This document shows, one piece after another, positions 1 to 8,001 of a stretch of DNA of 15,239 nt. The DNA lies in contig JAJRQP010000094.1 of the NCBI GenBank assembly GCA_024280195.1, forward strand, positions 1-15,239, in the 5' to 3' direction. Positions within the stretch are counted from its first letter, which is position 1. Each line of letters starts with the position of its first letter. The position numbers and the translations under genes were made by a program. Under the pieces are notes generated by a model that saw only the letters and a list, made by a program, of their open reading frames with translations, had not been told where the DNA came from and ran no database searches. This DNA is from Bacteroidota bacterium. GTDB lineage: Bacteria > Bacteroidota > Bacteroidia > Flavobacteriales_D > Crocinitomicaceae.

Positions 1-2650
1 AGTGGTTTAGGTGTTGGAACTTATACCGTAAATGTAAAAGACAATGTGTCTGGATGTACAGTTGTTGGAGCTTATGTTGTTACCTCACCAGACCCTATAT
101 CGTTAACAAGCAGTATTACGAATGTTAATTGTTTTGGACAGAATACAGGGTCAATTTCTATAAATGTGATCGGTGGCTCTTCTTCTTACACGTATGACTG
201 GAGAAATGCAGGAAATATTAACATAGGATCAATGCAAAATCTTCCAGGTCAAGGAGCAGGTACTTATACTGTTAATATTACTGATTCAAAAAATTGTACC
301 TATTCACAGTCATTTACAATCACAGAGCCTATTGAAGCACTGAATTCTTCAGTAGTCATTACGCATGCAAGTTGTTTTGGAGACCCTTCGGGAGATATTG
401 ATCTTACGGTTTGGGGTGGAACTACTCCTTATTCTTATGTGTGGGATTCAGGACCATCTTCTCAAGATGTTAATTCACTTATCGCAGGACCATACACCGT
501 AACAGTAACTGATGCAAATGGATGTACTTTGTCTCGAACAGAAGATATTAATCAACCAAGTGCACTTGGAGGTGGAATTAGTTCTACTCCTGTATTGTGC
601 TATGGAGAAGCAACAGGAAGTGTCTCTTTTTCTCCTACTGGAGGAACAGCCCCCTACTCTTATCAATGGAGTAGTGGAACGACTTTGTATTCAACAACTT
701 CTAATGTTTTGAATGATATTCCTGCGGGAAATTATGACCTTGTAATGACTGATGCAAATGGTTGCCAATTTACAGCATCAACAATGGTTGCTCAACCTTC
801 TCAATTAATAGGAAGCATTGTTGCAACTGATGTACCTTGTTATGGAGAATTAACAGGAGCTTTAAATTTAACTGTATCGGGAGGTTCTCCAGGCTACACA
901 TATGCATGGACAAACGCTGGCTTACCAGCTGGCTCGACACAAGATTTATCGACCATTCCAGCAGGAGACTATGAGGTAACTATTACGGATGTTAATTTGT
1001 GTCAAATTGTATTAACAGAAAGTGTTACACAACCATCTTTACCCGTCTCTTCTTCATACACCTCAACAGATGTTCTTTGTTTTGGAGATGCAACAGGTTC
1101 TATTGATTTAACCATTATTGGAGGTTCAATACCATATACATATTCATGGGGATCAATGCAATCAACAGAAGATATTTCCAATTTAATTGCAGGAAATTAC
1201 ACCTATTTAGCAACTGATGCAAATGGTTGTGTGATTGGTGGTGCAATTGTTATTTCACAGCCTTTAGCGCCTTTAGCAGTTACCAACACAGTTGTTGATG
1301 TTCTTTGTTTTGGCGAATCTAATGGAGAATTGGATCTAACAGTGACTGGAGGAACAATGCCTTATTCTTATACATGGTCAAATAGTTCATTTGCTATGAA
1401 CGAATCGGGTCAAGATTTAATAGGCTTTCCAGCGGAAACATATAATGTTGCAATATTGGATGGAAATGGATGTTCTTTATTGGATACCTTCACAATCAAT
1501 GAGCCAACAGGACTTGAAATTACCTTAGTTGGAACAGACATCCTTTGTAAAGGTGGAAATAATGGTGCGATTGACTTAACAGTTACAGGAGGTTCTATTG
1601 GTTATACTTATTTATGGTCAAACAGTTCTCTTTCTGAAGATCAAACACTGTTAGTTGCGGGAACTTACGGGATTTTAGTAACGGATAATAATAATTGTAC
1701 AATTACAGATACAATTACGTTAACGGAACCTCAAGATAGTTTAACTTATATATTTGAAGTAACAGATGTGAAATGTAATGACGGAACGGATGGAGAAATT
1801 GATATTACTGTTGCCGGAGGAACATTACCTTATAATTACAACTGGTCTAATGGTGATACTATATCAGTTGCACAAAATTTAACATCAGGGTATTTCACAT
1901 TTGTTTTAACAGATAACAATGGGTGTCTATTAACTGATTCTATGTTTGTTGACCAACCTGCGCCGGTTACACTTTCAGAAGTAATTACACCAGTTACTTG
2001 CTATGGTTTAGAAGACGGTGTCATTGATATTTCTCCATCTGGAGGAACTGCACCTTATAATTTTACATGGTACAATTCAGTTTTTGCTTTGTCTGCTCAA
2101 ACAGAAGACTTGGTTAATTTCCCTGCAGATACTTTTCAGCTAGAAATTTTAGATTCTAATGGATGTTTCTACGAAATGTTTTTAGAAATTGAGCAACCAG
2201 AACAAATTGTAATTGATTATACATTTAATTTAGTTAGTTGCAAAGACGGAATTGATGGAAATATTGATGTTACAGTTACAGGAGGTAATCCTGGGCCAAT
2301 TTACAACTGGTCGAATGGAGCAACTACAGAAGACATATTAAATGTTCCTGCGGATATTTACACCTTCATTTATACAGACTCGAAAGGGTGTACAGAATCG
2401 GTAGAAGTTGATATTTCAGAACCTGATTCTATCAGAATTGAGTTTGAAATGACTGAAGTGACTTGTAACGATCAGTTTGATGGGATCGCAATTGCTTATC
2501 CAGACGGAGGCAATGGAGGTTATACTTATTTGTGGTCAGTTCCAGAAACGAGCAACACGGCAACTGGTTTAAGCAATCAATGGTATTCTGTTACAATAAA
2601 TGATATTCTGGGCTGTACAGGTACAGACTCTGTATTTATAGAGAGAAATA
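1..2650 (+). repeat. Tandem SprB-type repeats, 11 complete plus one partial
   Basis: The first Cys codon of each full repeat lies at 130, 373, 598, 838, 1078, 1306, 1546, 1774, 1999, 2239 and 2464, giving a period of 225-243 bp. The units have diverged at the DNA level. The longest shared stretch I noticed is the 14-mer ACTGATGCAAATGG at 508, 748 and 1213, encoding T-D-A-N-G. This is a protein-domain array, not a DNA repeat with its own function. The array continues upstream of the window, since bases 1-129 are the end of another unit. Confidence 0.88.
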
Positions 2651-2925
2651 ATTCAGATTGCGTATTTCCAGTTAACACCATTTCTCCAAATGGAGATAAT
2701 TACAATGATACTTGGATTATTGACAACCTAGAATTATACCCAAACATGAAAATGCAAGTGTATAACAAGTGGGGAAATATAGTTCACGAACAAGAAGGGG
2801 TTTATTCTCCTTGGGACGGTTCTTCAAAAGGAGTTCAATTGCCTTCTGAAACCTATTATTATATTTTAGTTTTAAATCAAGAGAATAGAGATCCTATTAC
2901 AGGTAACATTACAATAGTTAGATAA
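1..2925 (+). CDS. SprB-repeat giant surface adhesin, T9SS substrate with gliding-associated C-terminal domain (5' partial)
   Basis: The frame is open from base 1, so the true start lies upstream. The first in-frame GTG, at 46, sits inside a repeat and is not a credible start. The visible 974 residues hold the tail of one repeat and then 11 full SprB-type repeats of 75-81 residues. Each has the pattern Cys-x-G, GG-x-x-PY-x-Y-x-W, an aG-x-Y turn and a closing D-x-x-x-C. The last ~90 residues (from codon 2659) match the gliding-motility C-terminal domain of the CHU_C/TIGR04131 type: SPNGDNYNDTW, then YNKWG, then WDG, then the YYY segment, ending in IVR. This is a type B T9SS sorting signal. Known family members such as Flavobacterium SprB are moved along or displayed on the cell surface as adhesins. 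The next gene encodes PorP/SprF, the usual secretion partner. The exact ligand is unknown, and it need not be the motility SprB itself. Confidence 0.9.
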   Translation, partial: SGLGVGTYTVNVKDNVSGCTVVGAYVVTSPDPISLTSSITNVNCFGQNTGSISINVIGGSSSYTYDWRNAGNINIGSMQNLPGQGAGTYTVNITDSKNCTYSQSFTITEPIEALNSSVVITHASCFGDPSGDIDLTVWGGTTPYSYVWDSGPSSQDVNSLIAGPYTVTVTDANGCTLSRTEDINQPSALGGGISSTPVLCYGEATGSVSFSPTGGTAPYSYQWSSGTTLYSTTSNVLNDIPAGNYDLVMTDANGCQFTASTMVAQPSQLIGSIVATDVPCYGELTGALNLTVSGGSPGYTYAWTNAGLPAGSTQDLSTIPAGDYEVTITDVNLCQIVLTESVTQPSLPVSSSYTSTDVLCFGDATGSIDLTIIGGSIPYTYSWGSMQSTEDISNLIAGNYTYLATDANGCVIGGAIVISQPLAPLAVTNTVVDVLCFGESNGELDLTVTGGTMPYSYTWSNSSFAMNESGQDLIGFPAETYNVAILDGNGCSLLDTFTINEPTGLEITLVGTDILCKGGNNGAIDLTVTGGSIGYTYLWSNSSLSEDQTLLVAGTYGILVTDNNNCTITDTITLTEPQDSLTYIFEVTDVKCNDGTDGEIDITVAGGTLPYNYNWSNGDTISVAQNLTSGYFTFVLTDNNGCLLTDSMFVDQPAPVTLSEVITPVTCYGLEDGVIDISPSGGTAPYNFTWYNSVFALSAQTEDLVNFPADTFQLEILDSNGCFYEMFLEIEQPEQIVIDYTFNLVSCKDGIDGNIDVTVTGGNPGPIYNWSNGATTEDILNVPADIYTFIYTDSKGCTESVEVDISEPDSIRIEFEMTEVTCNDQFDGIAIAYPDGGNGGYTYLWSVPETSNTATGLSNQWYSVTINDILGCTGTDSVFIERNNSDCVFPVNTISPNGDNYNDTWIIDNLELYPNMKMQVYNKWGNIVHEQEGVYSPWDGSSKGVQLPSETYYYILVLNQENRDPITGNITIVR

Positions 2926-2935
2926 AGAAAACAAC

Positions 2936-3886
2936 ATGAAAAAGTTTTTAATCATAGTCGCAATTGCAAGCGTATCGAATTTTGTTTCGGCGCAACAAAT
3001 TTCATTAAATTCCCAGTATCTTTTTAATGAGATGTTGGTTAACCCTGGAGCAACAGGTAGTAAAGAATACGTTCCAATTCAAGTTGCATTTAGAAAGCAA
3101 TGGGCAGGTTTTGCTGGAGCTCCGGTTACTCAATCTCTTTCTGCGCATGGAAAAGTAGCAAAGAAAATGGGATTTGGAGGGTCATTGTTTAATGATGTTG
3201 CAGGACCTAGTAGAAGAACAGGAGTCAATTTAAATGGTGCTTATCATTTACAATTAGACAAGTCGAATAATCACAGATTAGGAATGGGAGTTGGAGTATC
3301 AATGGCACAGCATATTATTGATGTGAATCGATTGACAACTTATTTGCCAGATGATCCAGCTGTGACAGCAGGTTACAATAACCAAATAGTTCCAGATGCA
3401 AATGTTGGGCTCTATTACTACTTCAAAGACAAAGGGTATGCAGGTCTTTCTGCTTACAACTTAGTCGAATTGAAAAGAGATTTATACGACTATGAGAATT
3501 CTGTTGGAAATCCATTAGTTAGAACCTATTACTTTTTAGGAGGATACAATTTCACATTGAGCAAGAATTTTGGGTTTAAGCTTTCTACTTTAGTTCAGGG
3601 TATTGAAACTGGAACTATTCAAATAGACGGAACTGGATTGTTTACTTTTAAAGATTTCTTGTGGCTTGGAGCTTCATATAGAAATGGAGATGCTGTTGCA
3701 TTTATGATTGGTGGGCAAGCAGGGCCTTTCAAATTAGGTTATTCTTATGATTATACATTGTCTGATATTGCTGATTATTCTTACGGTTCTCATGAAGTGT
3801 TTTTAGAATTGCAAATATTCAAATCAAAAGGAGAAGGTAGAACACCTTGGTTAAAAAGAAACAGAATTTACGCGCCAAAAATCTAA
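2936..3886 (+). CDS. PorP/SprF family type IX secretion outer-membrane protein
   Basis: This 316-residue protein has a signal peptide (MKKFLIIVAIASVSNFVSAQ, cleavage near residue 20). The family hallmarks follow: a SQYLFNEMLVNPGATGS segment, then R-K-Q-W-A-G-F-x-G-A-P. Alternating beta-strand sequence continues to a C-terminal SYDYTLSDIADYSYGSHEVFLEL motif. These features and the length fit the PorP/SprF family (TIGR03519) of outer-membrane beta-barrel proteins. In Flavobacterium, SprF is needed to secrete SprB, and copies of the family often sit just downstream of a substrate with a type B C-terminal domain. That is the arrangement here, with a 10-bp gap from the adhesin. The stop codon shares one base with the next start (TAATG), so the two are probably translationally coupled. 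By inference this copy is dedicated to the adjacent adhesin rather than being a general T9SS core component. Confidence 0.9.
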   Translation: MKKFLIIVAIASVSNFVSAQQISLNSQYLFNEMLVNPGATGSKEYVPIQVAFRKQWAGFAGAPVTQSLSAHGKVAKKMGFGGSLFNDVAGPSRRTGVNLNGAYHLQLDKSNNHRLGMGVGVSMAQHIIDVNRLTTYLPDDPAVTAGYNNQIVPDANVGLYYYFKDKGYAGLSAYNLVELKRDLYDYENSVGNPLVRTYYFLGGYNFTLSKNFGFKLSTLVQGIETGTIQIDGTGLFTFKDFLWLGASYRNGDAVAFMIGGQAGPFKLGYSYDYTLSDIADYSYGSHEVFLELQIFKSKGEGRTPWLKRNRIYAPKI

Positions 3887-5511
3887 TGAAAGCATTATTA
3901 TTAATTGTAACAGTTGTATCACTAAGTACAGGTTGGTCTCAGTCTTTGCAGGAAGCAAATCGTTGGTTTGATAACTACGAGTATGCTAAAGCAGCAGAAA
4001 TATATAAGCAATACTCAGAAAACGAGCAATTACCAACTGATGATTTTAAGCGATATGCCTACGCCTATTATATTACTGGAGAATACGCTAAATGTTTGCC
4101 TTTAGTAGACTCATTGGTTCAGCAAAAGAACATCGAACCAGTTTTTATTTATATTCAAGGAGAATGTAACCTTGGATTAGAAAATTATGATGAAGCAAAA
4201 GCATCTTATATCAAGTACCAATCGTTAGATGATGAGTACAAAGTTGAAAATAAAATAGCTTCTTGTGATTACTTAAAAACGGTTGCTCAAATGGGATATG
4301 TTGTGAACAAGTCAATAGCAACAAACACATCAAAAGCAGATTTTACAGGTGGATCTTTCGGTGAAAATAAAGTGCTTTATAAAGAATTAGGATTAGATAG
4401 TATAGGAACTGTTATTGAATCGGGGGATATGTCGCAGTCGGAATTGTTTTTGGTTAGACCGTTAGTTGTCACAGATGATGGCTCTTTGAACCAGATTGCA
4501 TTCCCTGATTCAATTCCTAATTTTTCTGTTCCTTCAATTGCGTATAGTAACGCGTCGAACAAGGTTTATTTCACAGTTATGCAACCAGTCTCTAAGGTTG
4601 AAATCGATGCAGTACCTCACATTTACGAAGGGGAATTTGTAGATAGTTCAAATTCTGTTGTGAATATGAAAAGATGGCAATTTTCAGGATATGAGGATAC
4701 AACTGCTTGTGGTTATGCAACCATAAATTCAGCAGGGAATAAACTTATTTTTTCAAAAATTGGCTCAAGAACAAAAGGGGCAGATTTGTATTATTCCAAC
4801 TGGAATAATGGGAAATGGTCACTACCAATAGAACTAGAAAACGTTAATTCTAACGGAAACGAAATGTTTCCACTTTTTAATGGTGATTCTATCCTTTCTT
4901 TTTCTTCAGACGGTCAACTAGGTTTTGGAGGATTAGATGTTTATCTTGCCTCATGGGATGGTAATTCTGCAACAAACGTGACGCATTTTGCAAGTCCGGT
5001 CAACAGCATTGACGATGATTTTAATTTTGTTTATTATTCTGCCGATTCTGCAAGGTACTCTTCCAATAGAATTGGAGGAAAAGGAGATGATGATATTTAT
5101 TTTATAAAATTCAAAGAACCATTAATAGAAGAGCCGGTTATTGTAAAACCACCAACCTTCACAGAAACTTGGGTTGATCAAATCATTTACTTTGATTTTG
5201 ATAAGTTCAACTTGCAAAAGGACGAGAAAATTATTGAAGAACTGATTGCCTATTTGAAAAAAAATGAGAACAAACGAATTTCAGTAATTGGACATACAGA
5301 TGCTAGAGGTACAGAAAAGTATAATATGGAATTAGGTTTGAAAAGAGCAAACCGAGTTAAAAATGAGTTAGCAAGTTTAGGAATTAACAAAGAGCAAATT
5401 GATGTTGTGTCTAAAGGAAAGTCTGACCCTCAAGTTGACTGTTCTGGAGGATGTTCTGAACAGAATCATGCAAAAAATAGATTTGTTTTAATTCAATTAA
5501 TGAATAATTAG
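3886..5511 (+). CDS. TPR / PD40 beta-propeller / OmpA-domain protein (PorE-like peptidoglycan anchor)
   Basis: I chose the ATG at 3886 because it begins a signal peptide (MKALLLIVTVVSLSTGWSQ) and overlaps the upstream stop by one base. A TTG at 3847 would add 13 basic residues ahead of it. The protein has 541 residues: TPR-like helices at about 20-130, PD40/WD40-like propeller blades at about 225-405 (including the GGKGDDDIYF blade end), and a C-terminal OmpA domain from about 429. In that domain D472 (GHTDARG) and R487 (KRANRV) are 15 residues apart, matching the spacing of the diaminopimelate-binding pair in E. coli OmpA. A Cys-GG-Cys pair and NRFV follow. P. gingivalis PorE has a similar plan plus a carboxypeptidase-regulatory domain, which I do not see here. 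The likely role is tethering the adhesin/PorP assembly to the cell wall. It could also be a generic OmpA protein, since the family is large. Confidence 0.85.
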   Translation: MKALLLIVTVVSLSTGWSQSLQEANRWFDNYEYAKAAEIYKQYSENEQLPTDDFKRYAYAYYITGEYAKCLPLVDSLVQQKNIEPVFIYIQGECNLGLENYDEAKASYIKYQSLDDEYKVENKIASCDYLKTVAQMGYVVNKSIATNTSKADFTGGSFGENKVLYKELGLDSIGTVIESGDMSQSELFLVRPLVVTDDGSLNQIAFPDSIPNFSVPSIAYSNASNKVYFTVMQPVSKVEIDAVPHIYEGEFVDSSNSVVNMKRWQFSGYEDTTACGYATINSAGNKLIFSKIGSRTKGADLYYSNWNNGKWSLPIELENVNSNGNEMFPLFNGDSILSFSSDGQLGFGGLDVYLASWDGNSATNVTHFASPVNSIDDDFNFVYYSADSARYSSNRIGGKGDDDIYFIKFKEPLIEEPVIVKPPTFTETWVDQIIYFDFDKFNLQKDEKIIEELIAYLKKNENKRISVIGHTDARGTEKYNMELGLKRANRVKNELASLGINKEQIDVVSKGKSDPQVDCSGGCSEQNHAKNRFVLIQLMNN

Positions 5512-5550
5512 TTGAATATACTCTTCTTGGACAGTGGAGTTTTCAATTAT
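5512..5550 (+). terminator. Possible weak terminator after the OmpA-domain gene
   Basis: Directly after the stop codon, TTGAA...ACTC (5512-5523) can pair with GAGT...TTCAA (5537-5546), leaving a 3x1 internal loop and a 13-nt hairpin loop. A T-rich run (TTATTTTTCTTTG) follows. The stem is short and imperfect. Its position between two gene groups is the main support. Confidence 0.25.
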
Positions 5551-5559
5551 TTTTCTTTG
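5527..5559 (+). promoter_or_regulatory. Candidate promoter for the kinase/regulator pair
   Basis: A TTG at 5527-5529 is followed 22 bp later by TTTCTTTG (5552-5559), one mismatch from the Bacteroidota -7 box TAnnTTTG. The kinase ATG lies 11 bp downstream, so the leader would be very short. The spacer is at the long end of the normal range and the -7 match is imperfect. Confidence 0.25.
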
Positions 5560-5570
5560 CTTTACACAAG

Positions 5571-7313
5571 ATGAGGAGTACTCTTATTTTATTAGGCTTT
5601 TTATTAGTCACCTTGAATTCTTTTTCTAATGATCAATTAGAGAAAGGGAAAGACGCAATCGTCAATTCAAATTTTTCAGAAGCAAATGAAATCCTATCCA
5701 ATCTTATTAGTAAATGTACTGATTGTTCTGATTCCATAATTGCGGAAGCGTACATTTATAATGGGAAGTCTCACCAGTTATTGGAAAAACATGATCTTGC
5801 CTATTCTGACTATAGAAAAGGTCTTGAATTATTTGAAGACATTAAAAACCACAATGGACAAGTTTTAGCCTTGGTAAGTTTAGCCGAATTCTATAGAAAT
5901 TTAAGCCAGTTTGAAGTCTCTATAAAGTATTTAAACAAAGCAGAAGATGTAGTATTGAATCATCCTGTTTCTATAAAACAGCGAATTTATTACTACAACA
6001 GGTTTGCCGCAATCCATAACGAAATAGGAGATGAAGCAGCGAAGGTTATCAAGTATTCTGAGAAAGTAATTGTTCTTGCAAGGAAGTTGGGAGATCTATA
6101 TTTAGAGGCTAACTCGTACAATGAATTAGGTTTTCTTTATGAGAACAAAAGAGACCCAAAGGCTGAAGAATATTATAACAAAGCCTATGTTTTATTTGAA
6201 CAATTAGAGGATAAATTGAGTATGGCTCATGTAATCAGAAACATTGCTAGAATGTATTACATGTTCATGAACATTGAGAACCATCATGTTAAAGCGCTTG
6301 AAACGGCAAATAAAGGATTAAAGCTTGTTGATACAACTGATTGGATTTCGATAAAGCAATCTTTATATAAAACGAAATATGAAAGTTTAATTGCCTTAAA
6401 GCGATTTGAGGAGGCGACTATTGCTGGGTTAAATTTGTCTAACCTGAGGTTTCAAGAATTAGAACAGCAAAGCTCAAAAAGTTTATTCGAAATCGAAACA
6501 AAGTATGCCGTAAAAGAAAAAGACAATCAAATCCTTTTGGAACAGAAGAAAAGACAGCTTTTAGATACAGAAAACAAGAGCAAAGAATCAAAATTGAAAT
6601 ATTCATTACTCATCAGTTTTTTATTGGCCGCTATGTTTATAGGAGTACTATTTTTTACACTAAGAATGAAGCGTAAAAATGCAACGCTAAGAAAAACGAT
6701 TGGACAAAAAGAAATTCTGATCCAAGAAGTACACCATCGAGTAAAAAATAATTTAACGATATTAAATAGTTTACTTTATCTAAGATCTAAAGCCTCAGAT
6801 GACAAAAATGTTAAAACAATTTTAGCAGAATGTCAAACAAGAGTTCATTCAATGGCATTGGTGCATCAAAACTTGTATGACGTAGAAGATGCGTCTAGAG
6901 TTGACTTAAATAAATTTGTCAACCAACTGATTTCTGAATCGGCAAGTATTTTCTCTTTCTCCAACAAAAAAATCCACTCTTCAGTGAAGACAAACAACAT
7001 TTCATTTGATATGGGGTTTACAATTTTTTTAGGATTAATTTTAAATGAATTAATCACTAATTCGTTCAAATATGCATTCAAGGATGAGAAAAGTAACACC
7101 ATCCAGATAGAATTTAACAAATTAGATGAAAGTAGTTTTGAGCTTACCTATAGTGATTCAGGTTTGGGCTTAGCTGATGATATTATAAGTAGTTCCGAAG
7201 GGTTTGGATTTCGATTGATTAGAATTATGTTGAACCAAATAAATGGAGAAATCAATTATGATTCGCAAATAAATAAATTCATTATTCAATTTAAAAGTGG
7301 GAAAAAGAGTTAG
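5571..7313 (+). CDS. TPR-containing sensor histidine kinase, HisKA_2 type
   Basis: This 580-residue protein starts with a signal sequence (MRSTLILLGFLLVTLNSFS). About 290 residues of TPR-like helix pairs follow, then a charged coiled-coil stretch (about 305-343) and one membrane helix (about 344-366). The cytoplasmic kinase comes last. The H-box reads EVHHRVKNNL with the likely phospho-acceptor His389, typical of HisKA_2 kinases. The ATPase domain shows an N-box (N492-E-L-I-T-N497), a G1 motif (DSGLGL, 529-534) and a G2 motif (GFGFR, 544-548), so it looks catalytically intact. The periplasmic TPRs suggest that it senses a protein or peptide in the envelope. The gene for its probable partner regulator overlaps its last 17 bp. 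The pair lies 59 bp after the T9SS gene cluster, on the same strand. The signal is unknown. Periplasmic TPR kinases paired with LytTR regulators are common in this phylum. Confidence 0.9.
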   Translation: MRSTLILLGFLLVTLNSFSNDQLEKGKDAIVNSNFSEANEILSNLISKCTDCSDSIIAEAYIYNGKSHQLLEKHDLAYSDYRKGLELFEDIKNHNGQVLALVSLAEFYRNLSQFEVSIKYLNKAEDVVLNHPVSIKQRIYYYNRFAAIHNEIGDEAAKVIKYSEKVIVLARKLGDLYLEANSYNELGFLYENKRDPKAEEYYNKAYVLFEQLEDKLSMAHVIRNIARMYYMFMNIENHHVKALETANKGLKLVDTTDWISIKQSLYKTKYESLIALKRFEEATIAGLNLSNLRFQELEQQSSKSLFEIETKYAVKEKDNQILLEQKKRQLLDTENKSKESKLKYSLLISFLLAAMFIGVLFFTLRMKRKNATLRKTIGQKEILIQEVHHRVKNNLTILNSLLYLRSKASDDKNVKTILAECQTRVHSMALVHQNLYDVEDASRVDLNKFVNQLISESASIFSFSNKKIHSSVKTNNISFDMGFTIFLGLILNELITNSFKYAFKDEKSNTIQIEFNKLDESSFELTYSDSGLGLADDIISSSEGFGFRLIRIMLNQINGEINYDSQINKFIIQFKSGKKS

Positions 7314-7998
7314 AATATTAATCATTGAAGATGATTTGTTGATAGCAGAAATGCTAAAAGAAATGTTGATGGACCTCAACTATTCAGTTGAATCTATTTG
7401 TAAGTCTTACAGCGAAGCGATTGCTTTTTTAAAAATGAAAAGTAGAATTGATTTAGTGTTTTTGGACATCAATTTATCTTCAGAAAAGGATGGTATTGAT
7501 ATAGCGAAGATGTTAAATGAGGAGTATAATCTCCCGTTTATTTTCCTCTCTTCTTATTCTGATCCAGTAACAATAAAAAGAGCTGTTAAAACCTATCCAG
7601 AAGCATATCTTGTGAAACCTTTTTCTAAGAGTGAATTGTTTTCTGCAATAGAATTAATGAAACTCAAAAAAACCTCATTTAAAGAGAACTTTGTTATTAT
7701 CAAAGATGGAAATAAGCAGGTGAAACTAAACGCCGAAGAAATAGTGTATGTAAAATCGGATAAAAATTATTTGGAAATCACAACCAAAACCAATCGAATT
7801 GTTACCCGGTATTCTTTGGAAACATTCTTGCTAGAATTAAATGATAAGTTTTTTATGAGAACGCATCGGTCATTTGCACTAAACCTTAACGCTATCACTT
7901 CATTAGAGCATCAATCTGTTTGGATCAATGATGTAGAACTGCCTTTGTCAAGAAAATACAAAGAGGATGTGTTTTTAGCCTTTGCTAAACTCAAATAG
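7297..7998 (+). CDS. LytTR-family response regulator
   Basis: The start is a GTG at 7297, 17 bp inside the kinase gene. An in-frame stop at 7270-7272 and the lack of another usable start before the receiver motif make it the only good choice. The 233-residue product has a receiver domain (about 5-120) with acidic residues D12 and D13, phospho-acceptor D57 (VFLDINL), S85 in the switch position and K107 followed by P. A LytTR DNA-binding domain follows (about 133-232), with IVYVKSDKNYLEI, FMRTHRSFALNL and the closing LPLSRKYKEDVF. All key residues are present. Phosphorylation by the overlapping kinase should control binding to promoter DNA. LytTR proteins usually bind pairs of short direct repeats, and I did not identify such a site here. 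The gene ends 3 bp from the convergent gene on the other strand. Confidence 0.92.
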   Translation: MGKRVRILIIEDDLLIAEMLKEMLMDLNYSVESICKSYSEAIAFLKMKSRIDLVFLDINLSSEKDGIDIAKMLNEEYNLPFIFLSSYSDPVTIKRAVKTYPEAYLVKPFSKSELFSAIELMKLKKTSFKENFVIIKDGNKQVKLNAEEIVYVKSDKNYLEITTKTNRIVTRYSLETFLLELNDKFFMRTHRSFALNLNAITSLEHQSVWINDVELPLSRKYKEDVFLAFAKLK

Positions 7999-8001
7999 CT
8001 C

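Noticed and set aside
46..48. GTG as the start of the SprB-repeat protein
   Set aside because: It lies inside a repeat unit and the frame is open with repeat-like sequence back to base 1, so the gene is simply cut by the window edge.
130..2650. Regular 225-243 bp spacing as a possible CRISPR or satellite array
   Set aside because: The units are coding, diverged at DNA level and much longer than CRISPR repeats. They are protein domains.
3847..3885. TTG start adding 13 residues to the OmpA-domain protein
   Set aside because: It lies inside the PorP/SprF gene and puts a basic segment before a clear signal peptide. The ATG at 3886 overlaps the upstream stop by one base and fits better.
5571..7998. 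The kinase/regulator pair as PorY/PorX, the known T9SS regulators
   Set aside because: PorX carries a receiver plus a PglZ-type domain, whereas this regulator has a LytTR domain. The kinase has periplasmic TPRs and a HisKA_2 core.
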